This document shows positions 12,497-23,104 of a DNA stretch of 64,000 nt, one piece after another. Below the pieces are notes generated by a model that was not told the origin of the DNA, made no database searches, and saw only the letters and a list, made by a program, of their open reading frames with translations. The position numbers and the translations under genes are program-made. The stretch comes from Diplolepis rosae (taxonomy: Eukaryota; Arthropoda; Insecta; Hymenoptera; Diplolepididae). The stretch's first letter is position 1. The number at the start of each line of letters is the position of its first letter. Location of the stretch: positions 1,860,001 through 1,924,000 of the forward strand of contig JAPYXD010000170.1 in NCBI GenBank assembly GCA_030998225.1, read 5' to 3'.

Positions 12497-12500
12497 AGTA

Positions 12501-13819
12501 ATGGAGGCTATATCCGCTGAAGTAGAGGCCATGTTGGCTGACGATGTTATCGAACCCTCTAATAGCGGATGGTCATCTCCCATCGTTATGGTCAAGAAGC
12601 CTGACGGTAGTTACAGGTTCTGCCTGGACTTCCGCAAGGTTAATAGCGTAACTAAGCGGGACGCGTACCCCTTCCCCACATGAATGGCATACTGGACAAG
12701 TTGCGGCGCGCCAGATATATATCGACCGTAGATCAACATAAAGGATTCCTCCAGATCCCCCTCCAGAGAGAGAGCCGGGACAAGACGGCGTTTACAGTGC
12801 CGGGACGTGGGCTGTTCCAGTTTAAGCGAATGCCATTCGGGCTCACCAACGCCCCTGCAACGTTCCAGCGATTGTTGGATCGCCTAATTGGTCCGGAGAT
12901 GGAACCACACGCGTTCGCATACCTGGACGATATAATAATCGTGACGGAGACATTCGAAGAACATTTATACTGGCTGAGCAAGGTGATTGGAAGGATCCGT
13001 GACGCTAACTTGAAGATCAACGCTGGGAAGTGTGAGTTTTGTTGTTCACAAGTCCGCTACCTCCGATTCCTCGTGAATGAATCCGGGCTACAGGTCGACC
13101 CGGAGAAGATGGCCCCGATTTTAGAATACCCGACCCCGCGTAGTGTGAAGGAGCTCAGGAGATTTCTCGGAATGGCGTCCTGGTATAGGAAATTTATCCC
13201 GAACTACGCGACACTATCTTCCCCCCTGACTTTATTATTGAAGAAGCAAGAACGATGGAGGTGGACCGGAGACCAGTTTTTGGCCTTTGAACAGATCCGC
13301 GCTTGCCTCACCAGTGCCCCGGTGCTATCATGTCCAAATTTTGACATTCCCTTCGAACTCCAAACTGATGCTAGCAACACCGGACTGGGTGCGGTTTTAT
13401 GTCAGACGGTGGATGGTGTCGAACACGTCGTATCGTATGCGAGTAGGACTCTGTCGGACGCCGAGAAGAATTACTCCACGACCGAAAAGGAATGTCTGGC
13501 AGTAATTTGGGCTATTCAGAAGTTTCGCGCATACCTCGAGGGATACCACTTCACGGTGGTGACGGACCATAGTTGCCTCAGATGGTTGCACAATCTCAAG
13601 AATCCAACAGGAAGGTTAGCAAGATGGGCCTTGTCACTTTTGGAGTACAGCTATGACATTGTTCACCGGAAGGGGAGTTCGCATCATGTCCCTGATGCTC
13701 TCTCGAGGATGTTCGAAGACCCCCTGGAGATAATCAACCTCGCCAAAGATCTTACCCCGTCATGGTATGTCCGTCGCTTTCTCGCCGTTACCAACTATTC
13801 TGAGAAATTCCCGACCTAG
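12501..13819 (+). pseudogene. pol: Reverse transcriptase and RNase H of pol
   Basis: The RT part runs from SSPIVMVKKPDGSYRFC through TVDQHKGFLQIPL, FGLTNAPATFQ and the catalytic FAYLDD box. RNase H follows with its acidic residues in LQTDAS, TEKECLAV and VTDHS, and the terminal HHVPDALSR. One -1 shift at about 12680-12683 breaks the frame just before NGILDKL; the rest, 379 codons, is open. The residues needed for catalysis are visible. The N-terminal edge is shortened by the gag-pol deletion. Ty3/gypsy RT is clear from the RT-RNaseH layout and the motif wording. The frame closes at 13817-13819 before integrase. Confidence 0.9.
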
Positions 13820-13933
13820 CGGATAGAATTGTGCAAGCTATACCATTTCCGACCCGACCCAGTTATTTCGACCCTGATTCACGACTTGAACGAGTGAAAG
13901 CTGGTCCCACCCGATGAAGAACGCGCAGGGATA

Positions 13934-15002
13934 TTGAGAGCAGCTCATGACCCACCGCAGGCGGGTCACCTCGGGACGCAAAAGACTTATATGCGAGTCG
14001 CTACGGACTACTTCTGGCCCGGGTGTTACAGGGACGTGGCCGCGTATGTTCGTGGATGTGAAATATGTCAGACCTGCAAGGTCGACCAAAGGGCCCCTCC
14101 CGGATTAATGGGTCAACGCATAACTGAACAGCCTTGGACTGCAGTGGCGGCTGACATAATGGGGCCGTTTCCCCGAAGCAGGGCCGGTTATCAGTATATC
14201 CTGGTGATCCAGGACATGTTTACCAAAATGATAGAGTGCACCCCGTTGAGATCGGCTACGGGAATCAAGATAAGGAACGCCTTCCTAGAACTCGTGGTTA
14301 ACAGGTGGGGAGCCCCCCCAGGTTCTCCTCACGGACAACGGAACCGAATTCGTTAACGCTACGCTGCGTTCTCTGGCCCACGAATACAACATCCACCACA
14401 CAATCACTCCCCCGTATCACCCCCAGGCCAACCCAGTCGAGCGCGTTAATAGAGTCCTTAAGTCCATGATTATATCCTATGTTGGTAACGACCACCGAAC
14501 ATGGGATGAACACCTCGCTGAATTTCGCTTCGCCTACAATACCGCCTACCACTCTTCCCTTAAGACCTCCCCTGCCTTCCTGAACTATGGCCGCGACCCT
14601 GAGCCTATGAATTCGCCTAGATGAACCGGGGATCCAGAAATAAAAATAGACCCCCGGACCCCCGAGTCCTGGAACGAACGCATGAAAAAGATTCAGGTCA
14701 TGAAGGACTGGGTAATTAAGAATCTCGATGCCGCGTTCCAGCAACAATCTCGACACTATAACTTGAGGCGTCGAGAGATGCGTCTGTTCAAGGGAGACCT
14801 AATGCTCGCCCGCAATAGGGTACACTCCTCCAAGGAAAAACAATTCGCGGCTAAGTTTAGCCCCAAGTTTACTGGGCCATATCGAGTCTCTAAAGTTCTG
14901 TCCCCTGTCGTTTACGAAATTAGTGATTTAACCCACAAATATATCGGTAAATCCCACCTACAAGACCTCAAACCCTATATATCAAATAACACAGAGTTTT
15001 GA
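13934..15002 (+). pseudogene. pol: Integrase of pol (frameshifted)
   Basis: The N-terminal zinc module is visible as HDPPQAGHLG followed by GCEICQTC. The first catalytic Asp is in VAADIMGPFP. A shift in the C7 run near 14311-14317 changes frame. After it the second Asp (in a TDNGTEF-type box) and the Glu (VERVNR) are present in the next frame. An in-frame stop lies near 14624. The C-terminal part (14682-15002) carries the basic region and a GPY-type motif (KFTGPYRV). It would insert the cDNA into the host chromosome if the frame were continuous. Several breaks make this copy doubtful, unless the C-run shifts are sequencing errors. Confidence 0.88.
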
Positions 15003-15052
15003 TTATTTAAGGTAACGACCCACTAACAAAGCCTGCTCACTCTCCGACGACA

Positions 15053-16184
15053 GTGGCCATGTCGACCACTAAAGGAACCCCCAATACCGACCCTAAGGAG
15101 GTGATGTTGAGCCAAATGCAGCGCCTTAATGACGAATTGCTATTAAGGTTACAGAAGGCCTTGCAGCAAAATCGAGAGCTCAGGAGCCAGCTAAAGGAGG
15201 AACGAAAAGGGGAGGAGATCGATGATGAGTGGGACGAGCAGGACGACGAGCTGTCCAAATTACACCCAGGCTGGCGCTACCTCAAACCATATCATCGAGT
15301 GATCTCCAAGATAGATCACCGACACCCCTGACACTTCGAAACCCTCCTGGAGGCTAAGACAGCCAAAGAAGAGGCGAAAACGGAAGCAGAAGCAGCTCCG
15401 ACGCCTTACACGATTCGCGACGTCTCCGCGGCCGAAGAGCTCCTCAACTACTGCCGCGAAGAGTTAAAGAACCAGGAGCGCCTCGACGAACACCGGCTTC
15501 TTGCGTCATCACCGCCTCACCCCGGTGCAACAGTCTCGCACGGAGTTCAAACGACTCCCGACTACTCCCTTATATCTACCGCGACCCAAACCCCCATGAA
15601 TCCCCGCAAACAATCCCGATCCGCCCAAACCCCCAACCCCAAGCCAATGCACTTTCAATCCACCCAAACCCCCAAGCCAATGCACTCCCGATCCACCCAA
15701 ACCTCCAGCCCCAACCCAATGTACTCCGGATCCACCCAAACGTCCCCCGTAGATTCCTTTTCGCGCCGGATAACCACGGGGCTCCCTGATGCCGACCTTG
15801 GAGGGAAGACCTACGTTGACCACAGTCCCCTTGTAGCCCACGACGAGCATCCCATTTTAAGATGCAACTTTTTCCGACCCCCCGCGCACCGACAGATCAA
15901 CGACCCCCATTAGACACCCTCTACCCTCATTATTGGAAATGAAAGTGGAGCCCCCAGCGGATCTGGATCCGCGAGTCTTGGAGGAGCTCCATCGCGATAT
16001 GCGCGCGGGCTGTTGGAATTGCGACGCCCCAGGCCACCGCTATCCCGAATGCTCGCTACCACCTATGCGTACCTTTTGTTTCCGCTGTGGAAAGCCCGGG
16101 TTAACGGTGAACCAGTGCGCCAACTGCAGAAATAAAGGCAGCCAGGATGGCCCAGCCGCGAAGCGTACTAGGTCCCCCTATTAA
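15053..16184 (+). CDS. Third ORF: coiled coil, STQT repeats, two zinc knuckles
   Basis: A gag-like protein coded after integrase, where envelope genes usually sit. From 15053 the frame gives a Gln/Glu/Leu-rich predicted coiled coil (residues about 18-60), then an acidic stretch. One TGA at 15329 interrupts it, but the same frame continues to 15913 with four spaced (S/A)TQT(P/S) repeats, each followed by Pro/Met/His/Ser linkers. A shift near the C-runs at about 15870-15907 leads into the last frame (15933-16184). That frame has CWNCDAPGHRYPEC and CFRCGKPGLTVNQC: two CCHC-type knuckles, the second with Leu in place of His. No transmembrane segment or signal peptide was seen, so it is not an envelope. 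An accessory nucleocapsid is the best guess. Confidence 0.65.
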
Positions 16185-17693
16185 TCGCCTACGTGCACCA
16201 CGAGTGTGCTTAATTTTTTTTTCTTTCTCTTTTTTTTTCTCTCTTCTTGCACTCCTTTCATATATTCGTTTTTTTGGTTTTTCTACATATAGTTTTAAGC
16301 ACCCCCCCCACAATCATTTTCTTTATTATTTTATTGATCTTGTTCCTTTTGGGAGTATTCTTTCGAGTCCCGTCTTATCGTCACCCAATTGGCCGTTATC
16401 ACCCTATTCAACCCCGACGAATAAATTAGTCCACCCTTGCTACCGACCCCACCCATTCGTAAATCCCCACAAACGTTAACTCGCCAGTATCAATAGCCAT
16501 CGCGTTTTTTTTTGTTTTGTATAATATTGTTCCGAGTAACGTCATATAGCCCCCCCCCCCACTTAACCCTTATGGACACTATCCGATCTCAAAGTTAAAA
16601 TTTTTTTTTGATATTATTGGGATAAGTATTAATATCGTCTCTCCTAGTTTGCCCTCGTTCCGTATTTTCCGCCCCGCGCCCTGGTATACCAACTGCATCG
16701 TAGATTTAATTTTCGGTCAGCCCCTCGAGTTCCTGAACCTTACAACCCCTCAACCTACTGCGTCTCATTCCAACCTTTTTTTTTTACACCTCCACACACT
16801 ATTATTATTCCAAATTGCCTCCTTCTGAACATATTTCAAATCCATAAAGTTTTAGGACAGTAAACTTCGCTAGCTACGTTGAGACCTGTAATTGTGGTAT
16901 CGAGGACGTTAAGACTGAATATGCCGTGTCAAATGATTTTAGACGAACTAGAGTTGTAGCTCAAAAGTAAACTTTAGTCTTTTTTGTCTTGCCAGGTTAA
17001 TATACTAGGATTAATTGTAAACATGAGACTGAGTATAGTATAACGTATTTGTGATAATATTCATAGTTTGATTATAGAAACCCTGTGATTACCGTAGTAT
17101 AAAATACCACTAGGGGTAGGAAAATATTAAATAAATATGTAATAACGTAAGTTAAGATGAAGCCCCCCGTGAGCTTAGTTATTGTGACCCTTATTTGGAG
17201 CAATGTCAACCCCGTGAGTATAATTATCGTGCCCTTTTTTTTAAATATTGTCGACCCCATGATTGATTACTGTAACCCCTAGAGACTGTGATTCAGTAAG
17301 AGAATAAAGCCCAAGCATTTAAACCATATTATACGGTACCATTTCTTTCAGTATTGAATTAGTTACCCTTATTCAGTAGTTTTTTTTTGTTTTTGTTTGC
17401 ATGATTTGTTTTTGTATTGGTAATATGTGTTTACCAATCTGAGGGTCCAGTCCGGGAGTTCCGTGCCTTAAAGTATGCCTAAGCGTTTCTGGCGGGACGT
17501 AGAGGGGCCTCACAGTCTCAAAATCTCGTCAGATTTTTGTTGACGTATTATAAGTGGACTGACAGCGATGAATTTCTTGGGCTCAATGAAGTTTTGCTGC
17601 GGCACAGCATTATTTTTTTTCTTTTTTTTTGTTGTTTTACGTGAATTTTTATGTAATAGTATAGCCCTTCGGTTAAGACCGGGTTCGGTCCTT
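16185..17693 (+). other. 3' untranslated region of the LTR element
   Basis: No credible coding region. It is pyrimidine-rich (long T and C runs), again with scattered AACCC words, and AT-rich from 16860 to 17650. ORFs of 60-110 codons here consist of low-complexity Phe/Ser/Pro and are not supported. Confidence 0.55.
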
Positions 17694-17710
17694 TCCGGAG
17701 AGGAGGGTGT
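17694..17710 (+). other. Polypurine tract
   Basis: GGAGAGGAGGGTGT lies directly before the 3' LTR start at 17711, the expected place for the plus-strand primer. Confidence 0.7.
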
Positions 17711-19551
17711 TGTGACGTTGCAAATTTTTGCAACTCACAATTATGGATAAAATGTACGAATTTTAATATTTAATTTCAAAGTGCTTAAATTTGAACGATT
17801 TTAACGGATTAACAAGTTTCTCGAAGGCTGCACGGTACTCCGGGACCAGGGGCTAAATTTAGAATTTAATATTGAGGATTTACTGCTGTATTTGTTTTAT
17901 TTATGTGAAAACGACGAGGATGATCCTGAGAGCAACGTGGGACGTCGAGGGAACTCAGAACCAGAAGGACTTACACAGGACTTATGCTGACGTCTAGCCC
18001 GAAAATTTTGCTGCATGTTGTCGTACCTGCCACCTTTCAGTTTTGCCGCCTATTTCCAAACCACCACCTTCGTCAACCCATGAACTGGGCACCCTTCGAG
18101 GACGCCCCTAGGACTTGTGCTGCGTTTCCTGCCTCAAGGATCCTAGATGACTACTCCACCTGGCAAGAAACCTCGAAGACCGAGTCATGGGCAACTCCAG
18201 TCTCGACCTCCGTTCACTAGCGAGGCCCCTATAGCCCAGGCCCGTGGCATGCCACTCTTTATTGGATCCCCGCAAGATTCCTCATGTAACGGATGAGCAA
18301 GGGAGTCCCCAGAATTTTGATTCATACTATGGATGTCAACGGAGGGGAAGGGGACTGGAGCAACAACCGCTGAGGACATAAATATGAAAATTTTACCAGG
18401 AGTGAGGACGTTGGGGTACTGCAGGCTCCTCGTCAATACGCTCCTGCGATACCTCTGCACGAGATCCTAGCAGAAGTGGGCCGCCAGCCAATCAGCGCGC
18501 AGAACCAGCGGTAGGGGAAGCGACAGGAAGGCACGAGCGACCGGCAAGCGTCAGCATCGTCCTATTTCGTCAGCAGCCTTCGAGGAAGCCAGCTACTTTG
18601 CCGCCGCACCACGCATCCTCCAGTTTGTGCGGAATATTTTTCAAGTGCGAATTCTTTTGTATTGGACTGTTTTAAAGATTATAACGACCCGAGGACAACG
18701 AGTCCATCGTTCACAGTCGCCATTTTTGGGCATTGTCGCCTTCTTTAAGGTGAGACCGCTTTATTTTATCCTTTCCAGGAACCCTACCGTCACGTGGCCA
18801 CCATTTTTTTTTTTTGCTACAGTTGGCTTTCAGGTTAATAATTTGGCACGTGTCAGGGCGGATTCCCGGACTGGGTTCCGATTTCATTGACTGTCCCTTT
18901 TTTTTTGAGTAGTGTTATGTAGTAAGACCCCATAAGTGTTAACGACCGTCCCCTATTTTCCTTAATATCCGTGTTTTAAAGAATTTACGACTCCGACCCG
19001 GAGTATCGGACGAAATAGCCTAACCTCAAAGGTTAACTCCCCCCCCCCTTTTTTTGATATACCGTAGTATACCCGAATTCACGGCTCTCGACTCGTCTCC
19101 CCCCCTCCTTTTTTTTCCTGTGGCTTTATTTTTTTTATTATTATTTTAATATTTTATTATTATACTCGACCAGAATTTATCTCGACCGTCCCCCCCCCCA
19201 ATTTGTCATACACTGCTCCCCCCTTTTTTTTGTAGATAGCTAGGTTAGATGCGAGAAATTGTCGGGTTACCAAGTTGTATAAGAGATTGAATAAACTAAG
19301 CTTAATATTGTGGCAGTTTTGTGATTATTTACCCCCTTTATAGGTTAGAAACCTCTTCCGGGAACACCCCCCCCCCCTTTTTTTCTATTTCTTTGAATTT
19401 TATCGAGCTGAGGTGACCTAGTCGGTCTGGCGCCCAACAAAAATTGTTTGCGATATTTCCTCTGAAGCCGTCTGTTTTGATGTCCTGAAATTACTGGTGG
19501 GAGCTTGGTGCCGAAGGGGTGCTGTGCATCAAGATAAATCATAGCATTACA
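17711..19551 (+). repeat. 3' LTR
   Basis: 1841 bp. Same termini as the 5' LTR. Differences seen: a 100-bp T-rich segment near 19100-19197 that the 5' LTR lacks, absence of about 82 bp next to the C-run at 19366-19377, and a handful of substitutions (for example near 18371 and 18690-18725). Confidence 0.93.
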
Positions 19552-19836
19552 ATTGTTAAAAAATTGAATTTTGGATTTTCAATAGTTTTATTTTTTATTA
19601 AAAAGAAAAATATGCATCTTATGAACAAATGTTACAATTGAAATTTGTAGGTCTTTATGTAGAAAATAGTATTGTATGATAACGTTTTTTCATATCTCGT
19701 ATAATTTAACTGGAAAATTGAATTTTGATACTGACTTTTTTCAAGTTTTAATATGCTGTAACATTTCTAATTTTGATTTAATCAAAAAATGTTATCAGGA
19801 TAATTTGTAGAGATTTATGAGCACTATCAAAAATCA

Positions 19837-20970
19837 CACTGAGAAAAATGGATTGTAAACGATAATGAAAAATATGTTACCGGGTATAGTCTTGGACTAT
19901 TAACTATGGGACAGCGATCTAGATTATTAAAACCATAATCTGTAGATGTTAAAAAAAGTGATAGTATCGGATAATATCTTGGATTATAAACTGAAACATA
20001 CCAGATTTAACGCGTGCAAAACAAAAGAAAGATAGAGGGGAGAGCTTTGGCACTCAGAAGAGGGGAGGTTTCAGTGGGAACACATTCACAAATATTGCTA
20101 TCATACCTTATTTATGTTCACATATTTAAGTACACAATGCTACACTATTTATAATCGCATACGCTTGAATTTACATTTTAGAATTCGCTTTTGGGTTCGA
20201 ACCCTCTAACTCTACCTATATCTACATTAACTAAACGCATTCCTAACGCCTAAAGCTTCTCCGCTATTCTCGCTTGCCATATTTCGAAATAAATGTCGCT
20301 TATAAGCCACTACTGAGTTGGGCAGACTTGGATTCGTGTCTACGAAGCTATTCACATAACGTCGGAAGCACTCGGACGACATTCTGAAACGAATTATACG
20401 AAAAACCGAGAATGAATGTTTTTATTTTTGCTGTTCGTCCCAAGGTTTCTGGCAAGTTCATATTTATAATATGAATTTTTCAAATATGGTTTCTAGGTTA
20501 TAATATTCATTGTTCGACTTATTAAATTTATTTTTAGAAAACTTAGTAATCATAATATCATTTTTTAGTACTCTTTATGTTTCGAATGGAGATTCATAAT
20601 ATTTGGTATTTAAAATACTAATTTTTCTTCTACACGTTTTAAAGACTGTTATGACTATATTGAATTTCGATGCCATAATATGAATAAATGAAATAAAACC
20701 TTGGGTTTCCTCATTTTAAAACACTATTGTACTAAACCTTCATTCAATCATATCATTTACTCTAACGAAAAATTTCTCAGTATAGGTTTATTATCTGCAG
20801 TTACGAATTATTTTCTGAAGATTATAAGAATGTAAAATCTGGAGATTATGTTTAGTAATATCTTTATATATTGGATAAAGATTATAGATAATACGCTTTA
20901 ACATATTTTATTTTACCGAATACTATCCTTACTTTTAACATCCAGGTTTTATGATCCGTTTTTCTCAGTG
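19837..20970. mobile_element. CACTG-ended MITE, 1134 bp
   Basis: The ends CACTGAGAAAAATGGATTGT and the complement of CGGATCATAAAAC-type sequence form a terminal inverted repeat of about 24 bp. The interior is AT-rich with no transposase. The related unoccupied locus near 57190-57215 reads straight through the insertion point. This supports a 2-bp duplication CA. Confidence 0.75.
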
Positions 20971-21135
20971 CAGTATTGAAATTTTTGATTTTTTAAAAAA
21001 GTTATTTTCAAAAACACAAAAAACTACAGACAGACAGACACTTTCGTAGAAACCGTTCTTTCTGACTCAGTGGGTCTTAAAACGTAAAGATTTGATGAAA
21101 ATTTCGAGTCATTTTTCACATAAAACCAATACCTT

Positions 21136-21354
21136 CACGCAGAAGAATGGATGTTCAACTATGGGATAGCCATGTTATATGTTCAATTGTATTATCTAAA
21201 TGTTCATCTATAATATCTAAGATATTAATCTCTGCATATTTTAACATCTTAGATATTACAGCTGAATATCTAGATATTACAACTAAATATATAAGATGGC
21301 TGTCCCATAGTTAAACATATAGATGTTAATTCTAAACATCCACTTTTCTCTGTG
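21136..21354. mobile_element. CACTG-like MITE, 219 bp
   Basis: The ends CACGCAGAAGAATGGATG and CACAGAGAAAAGTGGATG (complement) extend into longer imperfect arms that share ACTATGGGA(T/C)AGCCAT. The unoccupied homologue near 56870-56885 lacks it and has one TT where the filled site has TT on both sides. Confidence 0.7.
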
Positions 21355-21460
21355 TTCTCATATGATGAGAATGTAAAAATATCTAAATTATATCTAATTT
21401 TGCACACAAAATTACACATTGAGATTTCATTCTTATGAAGTAAAATTGTCAGATTTTATA

Positions 21461-21786
21461 ATATTGTGCTAATAATAAAGTGCTAAAAAACTTTTTTTGA
21501 ATAATTCGCAACTTTCATATGGAAATTTCAATATATAAGCGTGAATAAAAGGTTTGATTTCTTTTAAAAATTTATAAATGTATTTTATTATTATATTTGT
21601 CAATTTTGCTTCATACCAAAGTATTCTCAATATGTAATTTCATATGCAAAACAAGATATTATTTATTTCATTTATAAATAATCAAACCTTTTATTTACAT
21701 TTATTTGTTAAAATTGCCATAAAGGATGTCAAGTATAATAAAAGTTCTTTTTGAGGTATTTTATTCCAAAGGAATTTGCATACATT
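21461..21786 (+). repeat. 326-bp direct repeat, left copy, flanking LINE copy 1
   Basis: Nearly identical to 24845-25170 in the same orientation (about 3-4% different by eye). Between them lies only LINE copy 1. Each copy contains an inverted pair of the AT-rich units also seen in the foldback arms. Confidence 0.85.
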
Positions 21787-21794
21787 AAGAAAAT

Positions 21795-22131
21795 GTGAAC
21801 CAGGCTGGCTGAGGCAGACGCCGCGTGTCTGCTTCGGCTAGGTAAATTGAGGATCGGGTGGGTTGAGTGCCGCATTCGCGAGCACGCGGGAGTCGCCCAC
21901 TGCTTCAGGTGCCTTGGGTACGGTCACGGGTCCCGGAGCTGCAGCAACGCCGACAGGAAAAACGCCTGTTGGAGGTGCGGCGCCACGGGACACTTGGCCA
22001 GGGGTTGTAAGGCACCACCAAGGTGCCTAACATGTGTAGACAGGAGCGACAAAGATGTCGCCCATGTGTCAGGGAGCGGCTCCTGCCCGGTCTTCCGCGA
22101 AGAGCTTCGGAGGTTGAGAGGCAGGAAATGA
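21795..22131 (+). pseudogene. LINE copy 1 ORF1, C-terminal zinc-knuckle part
   Basis: The reading frame enters at LRLGKLRIGWVECRIREH, the end of the RRM-like region seen in copy 2. It then shows CFRCLGYGHGSRSC and CWRCGATGHLARGC, two CCHC knuckles, and a third Cys-rich box with CLTC and GSGSC. These bind the LINE RNA in known relatives. The N-terminal two thirds are absent by 5' truncation. The stop at 22129-22131 overlaps the start of ORF2 (22128-22130) as ATGA, so ORF2 may be translated by reinitiation. Confidence 0.8.
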
Positions 22132-22892
22132 AGTTTCTGCAGCTCAACCTCGGCAGGGGGAAGGATGCCCAGGACCTCCTGATGCAGACTGCCAGAGAGA
22201 GGGGGGCCGATGTGCTGCTCATTAGTGAGCAGTACAAGTGGTCCGAAAACTCTGCTTGGTATCAGGATGCATCAAGGAGGGCCGGCATCCTTGTTTGTAA
22301 CCCTGATTTGGGCGTCGGGGATTTCCTGGAGACCGACGCGGGGTTCGTTTGGGTGGAGGTGGCGGGTGTGCGTGTGTACAGCTGCTACTTCTCCCCCGGC
22401 GATCCCTTCGATGTCTATGAGACCCAGATCCTCCTCCTTGAGGAAAACCTCCGTGAGGCTATCGGGCGATCCTTCATAGAGGGTGACTTCAATAGTAAGT
22501 CGCCCGAATGGGGTGAGGCCCGCCTAGACAGGAGGGGGATCTTGGTCGGCGAGATGGTCGCTAGGAATGACTTGATAGTCCTAAATCAGGGTAAGGAGTT
22601 TACGTTCAGACGAGGAGCGGGGGGGTCAATAATTGACCTCAAAATTGCCGCGCCTCGCCTCGCCTCAAGGATAGGCGGCTGGTCGGTTCTCGAGGAGACA
22701 ACCTTGAGTGACCACCAGTGCATCGAGTTCAATCTAGAACAAGGGCGCCAAGCAGTGGTTAAGGATAGGGGCAGTGAAGGAAGAAGCCCCTCCTGGAACG
22801 CGAGACGGCTCTGCCGGGAGAGGCTTAAAGTCCATCTCGAGACGACCAGGCTCATCGATAAGCTTGGTTGGGTCGAGCCTGCTGGGTCGTAG
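22128..22892 (+). pseudogene. LINE copy 1 ORF2 endonuclease domain
   Basis: An apurinic-type endonuclease domain starts at the ATGA overlap: QLNLGRGKDAQDLLMQTARE, LLISEQYKW, then SFIEGDFNSKSPEWG (the GDFN box) and TLSDHQCIEF (the SDH box). It would nick the target to prime cDNA synthesis. The expected GDFN and SDH residues are present, so the domain looks complete to about residue 215. The frame ends at 22890-22892 after GWVEPAGS by a frameshift. Frame-shifted sequence related to the linker between endonuclease and RT continues to 23100. Confidence 0.82.
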
Positions 22893-23104
22893 AGGACACT
22901 GTGCGCTCAGCGAGGCAAAAGGTTGTCGCAGCTTGCGACTACTCGATGCCCCGCCGCAAGCGCAGGCAAGCCAGGGTCTCGATGTACTAGTGGAATGACC
23001 AGTTGGCCACCCTACGGAGATAATGCCGCGCAGCGCGGCGGAGATTCAATCGCTCAAAGGGTGATCTTCTGCTGCGCGAGGCATGGAAAACGGCGAAAGC
23101 AGCT

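Larger units (their letters stand above)
6972..19551 (+). mobile_element. Complete Ty3/gypsy-type LTR retrotransposon with third ORF
   Basis: A 12.6-kb element is bounded by LTRs that begin TGTGACG and end ATTACA, with target duplication ATTG at 6968-6971 and 19552-19555. Internal order: primer site, 2.6-kb non-coding leader, gag N-terminus, truncated gag/pol junction, RT, RNase H, integrase, a gag-like third ORF, untranslated region and polypurine tract. RT-RNase H-integrase order places it in Ty3/gypsy (Metaviridae). The LTRs are about 0.5% different by eye apart from two indels, so insertion is recent. Coding regions carry a large deletion and several frameshifts, mostly in C-runs. The clade was not determined. 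Confidence 0.93.
19552..21385 (+). repeat. Right part of the split dispersed repeat
   Basis: Continues the alignment to the reverse complement of about 56880-57400, with two MITEs removed. It includes a (CAGA)n-like block near 21030 and the phrase AAAACGTAAAGATTTGATGA (21084-21103), which recurs in the 56.9-kb copy. Coding capacity was not recognised. Confidence 0.7.

Noticed and set aside
16101..16479. Several Phe/Ser/Pro-rich ORFs after the third ORF of the LTR element
   Set aside because: Products of T- and C-runs in the untranslated region; no motif.
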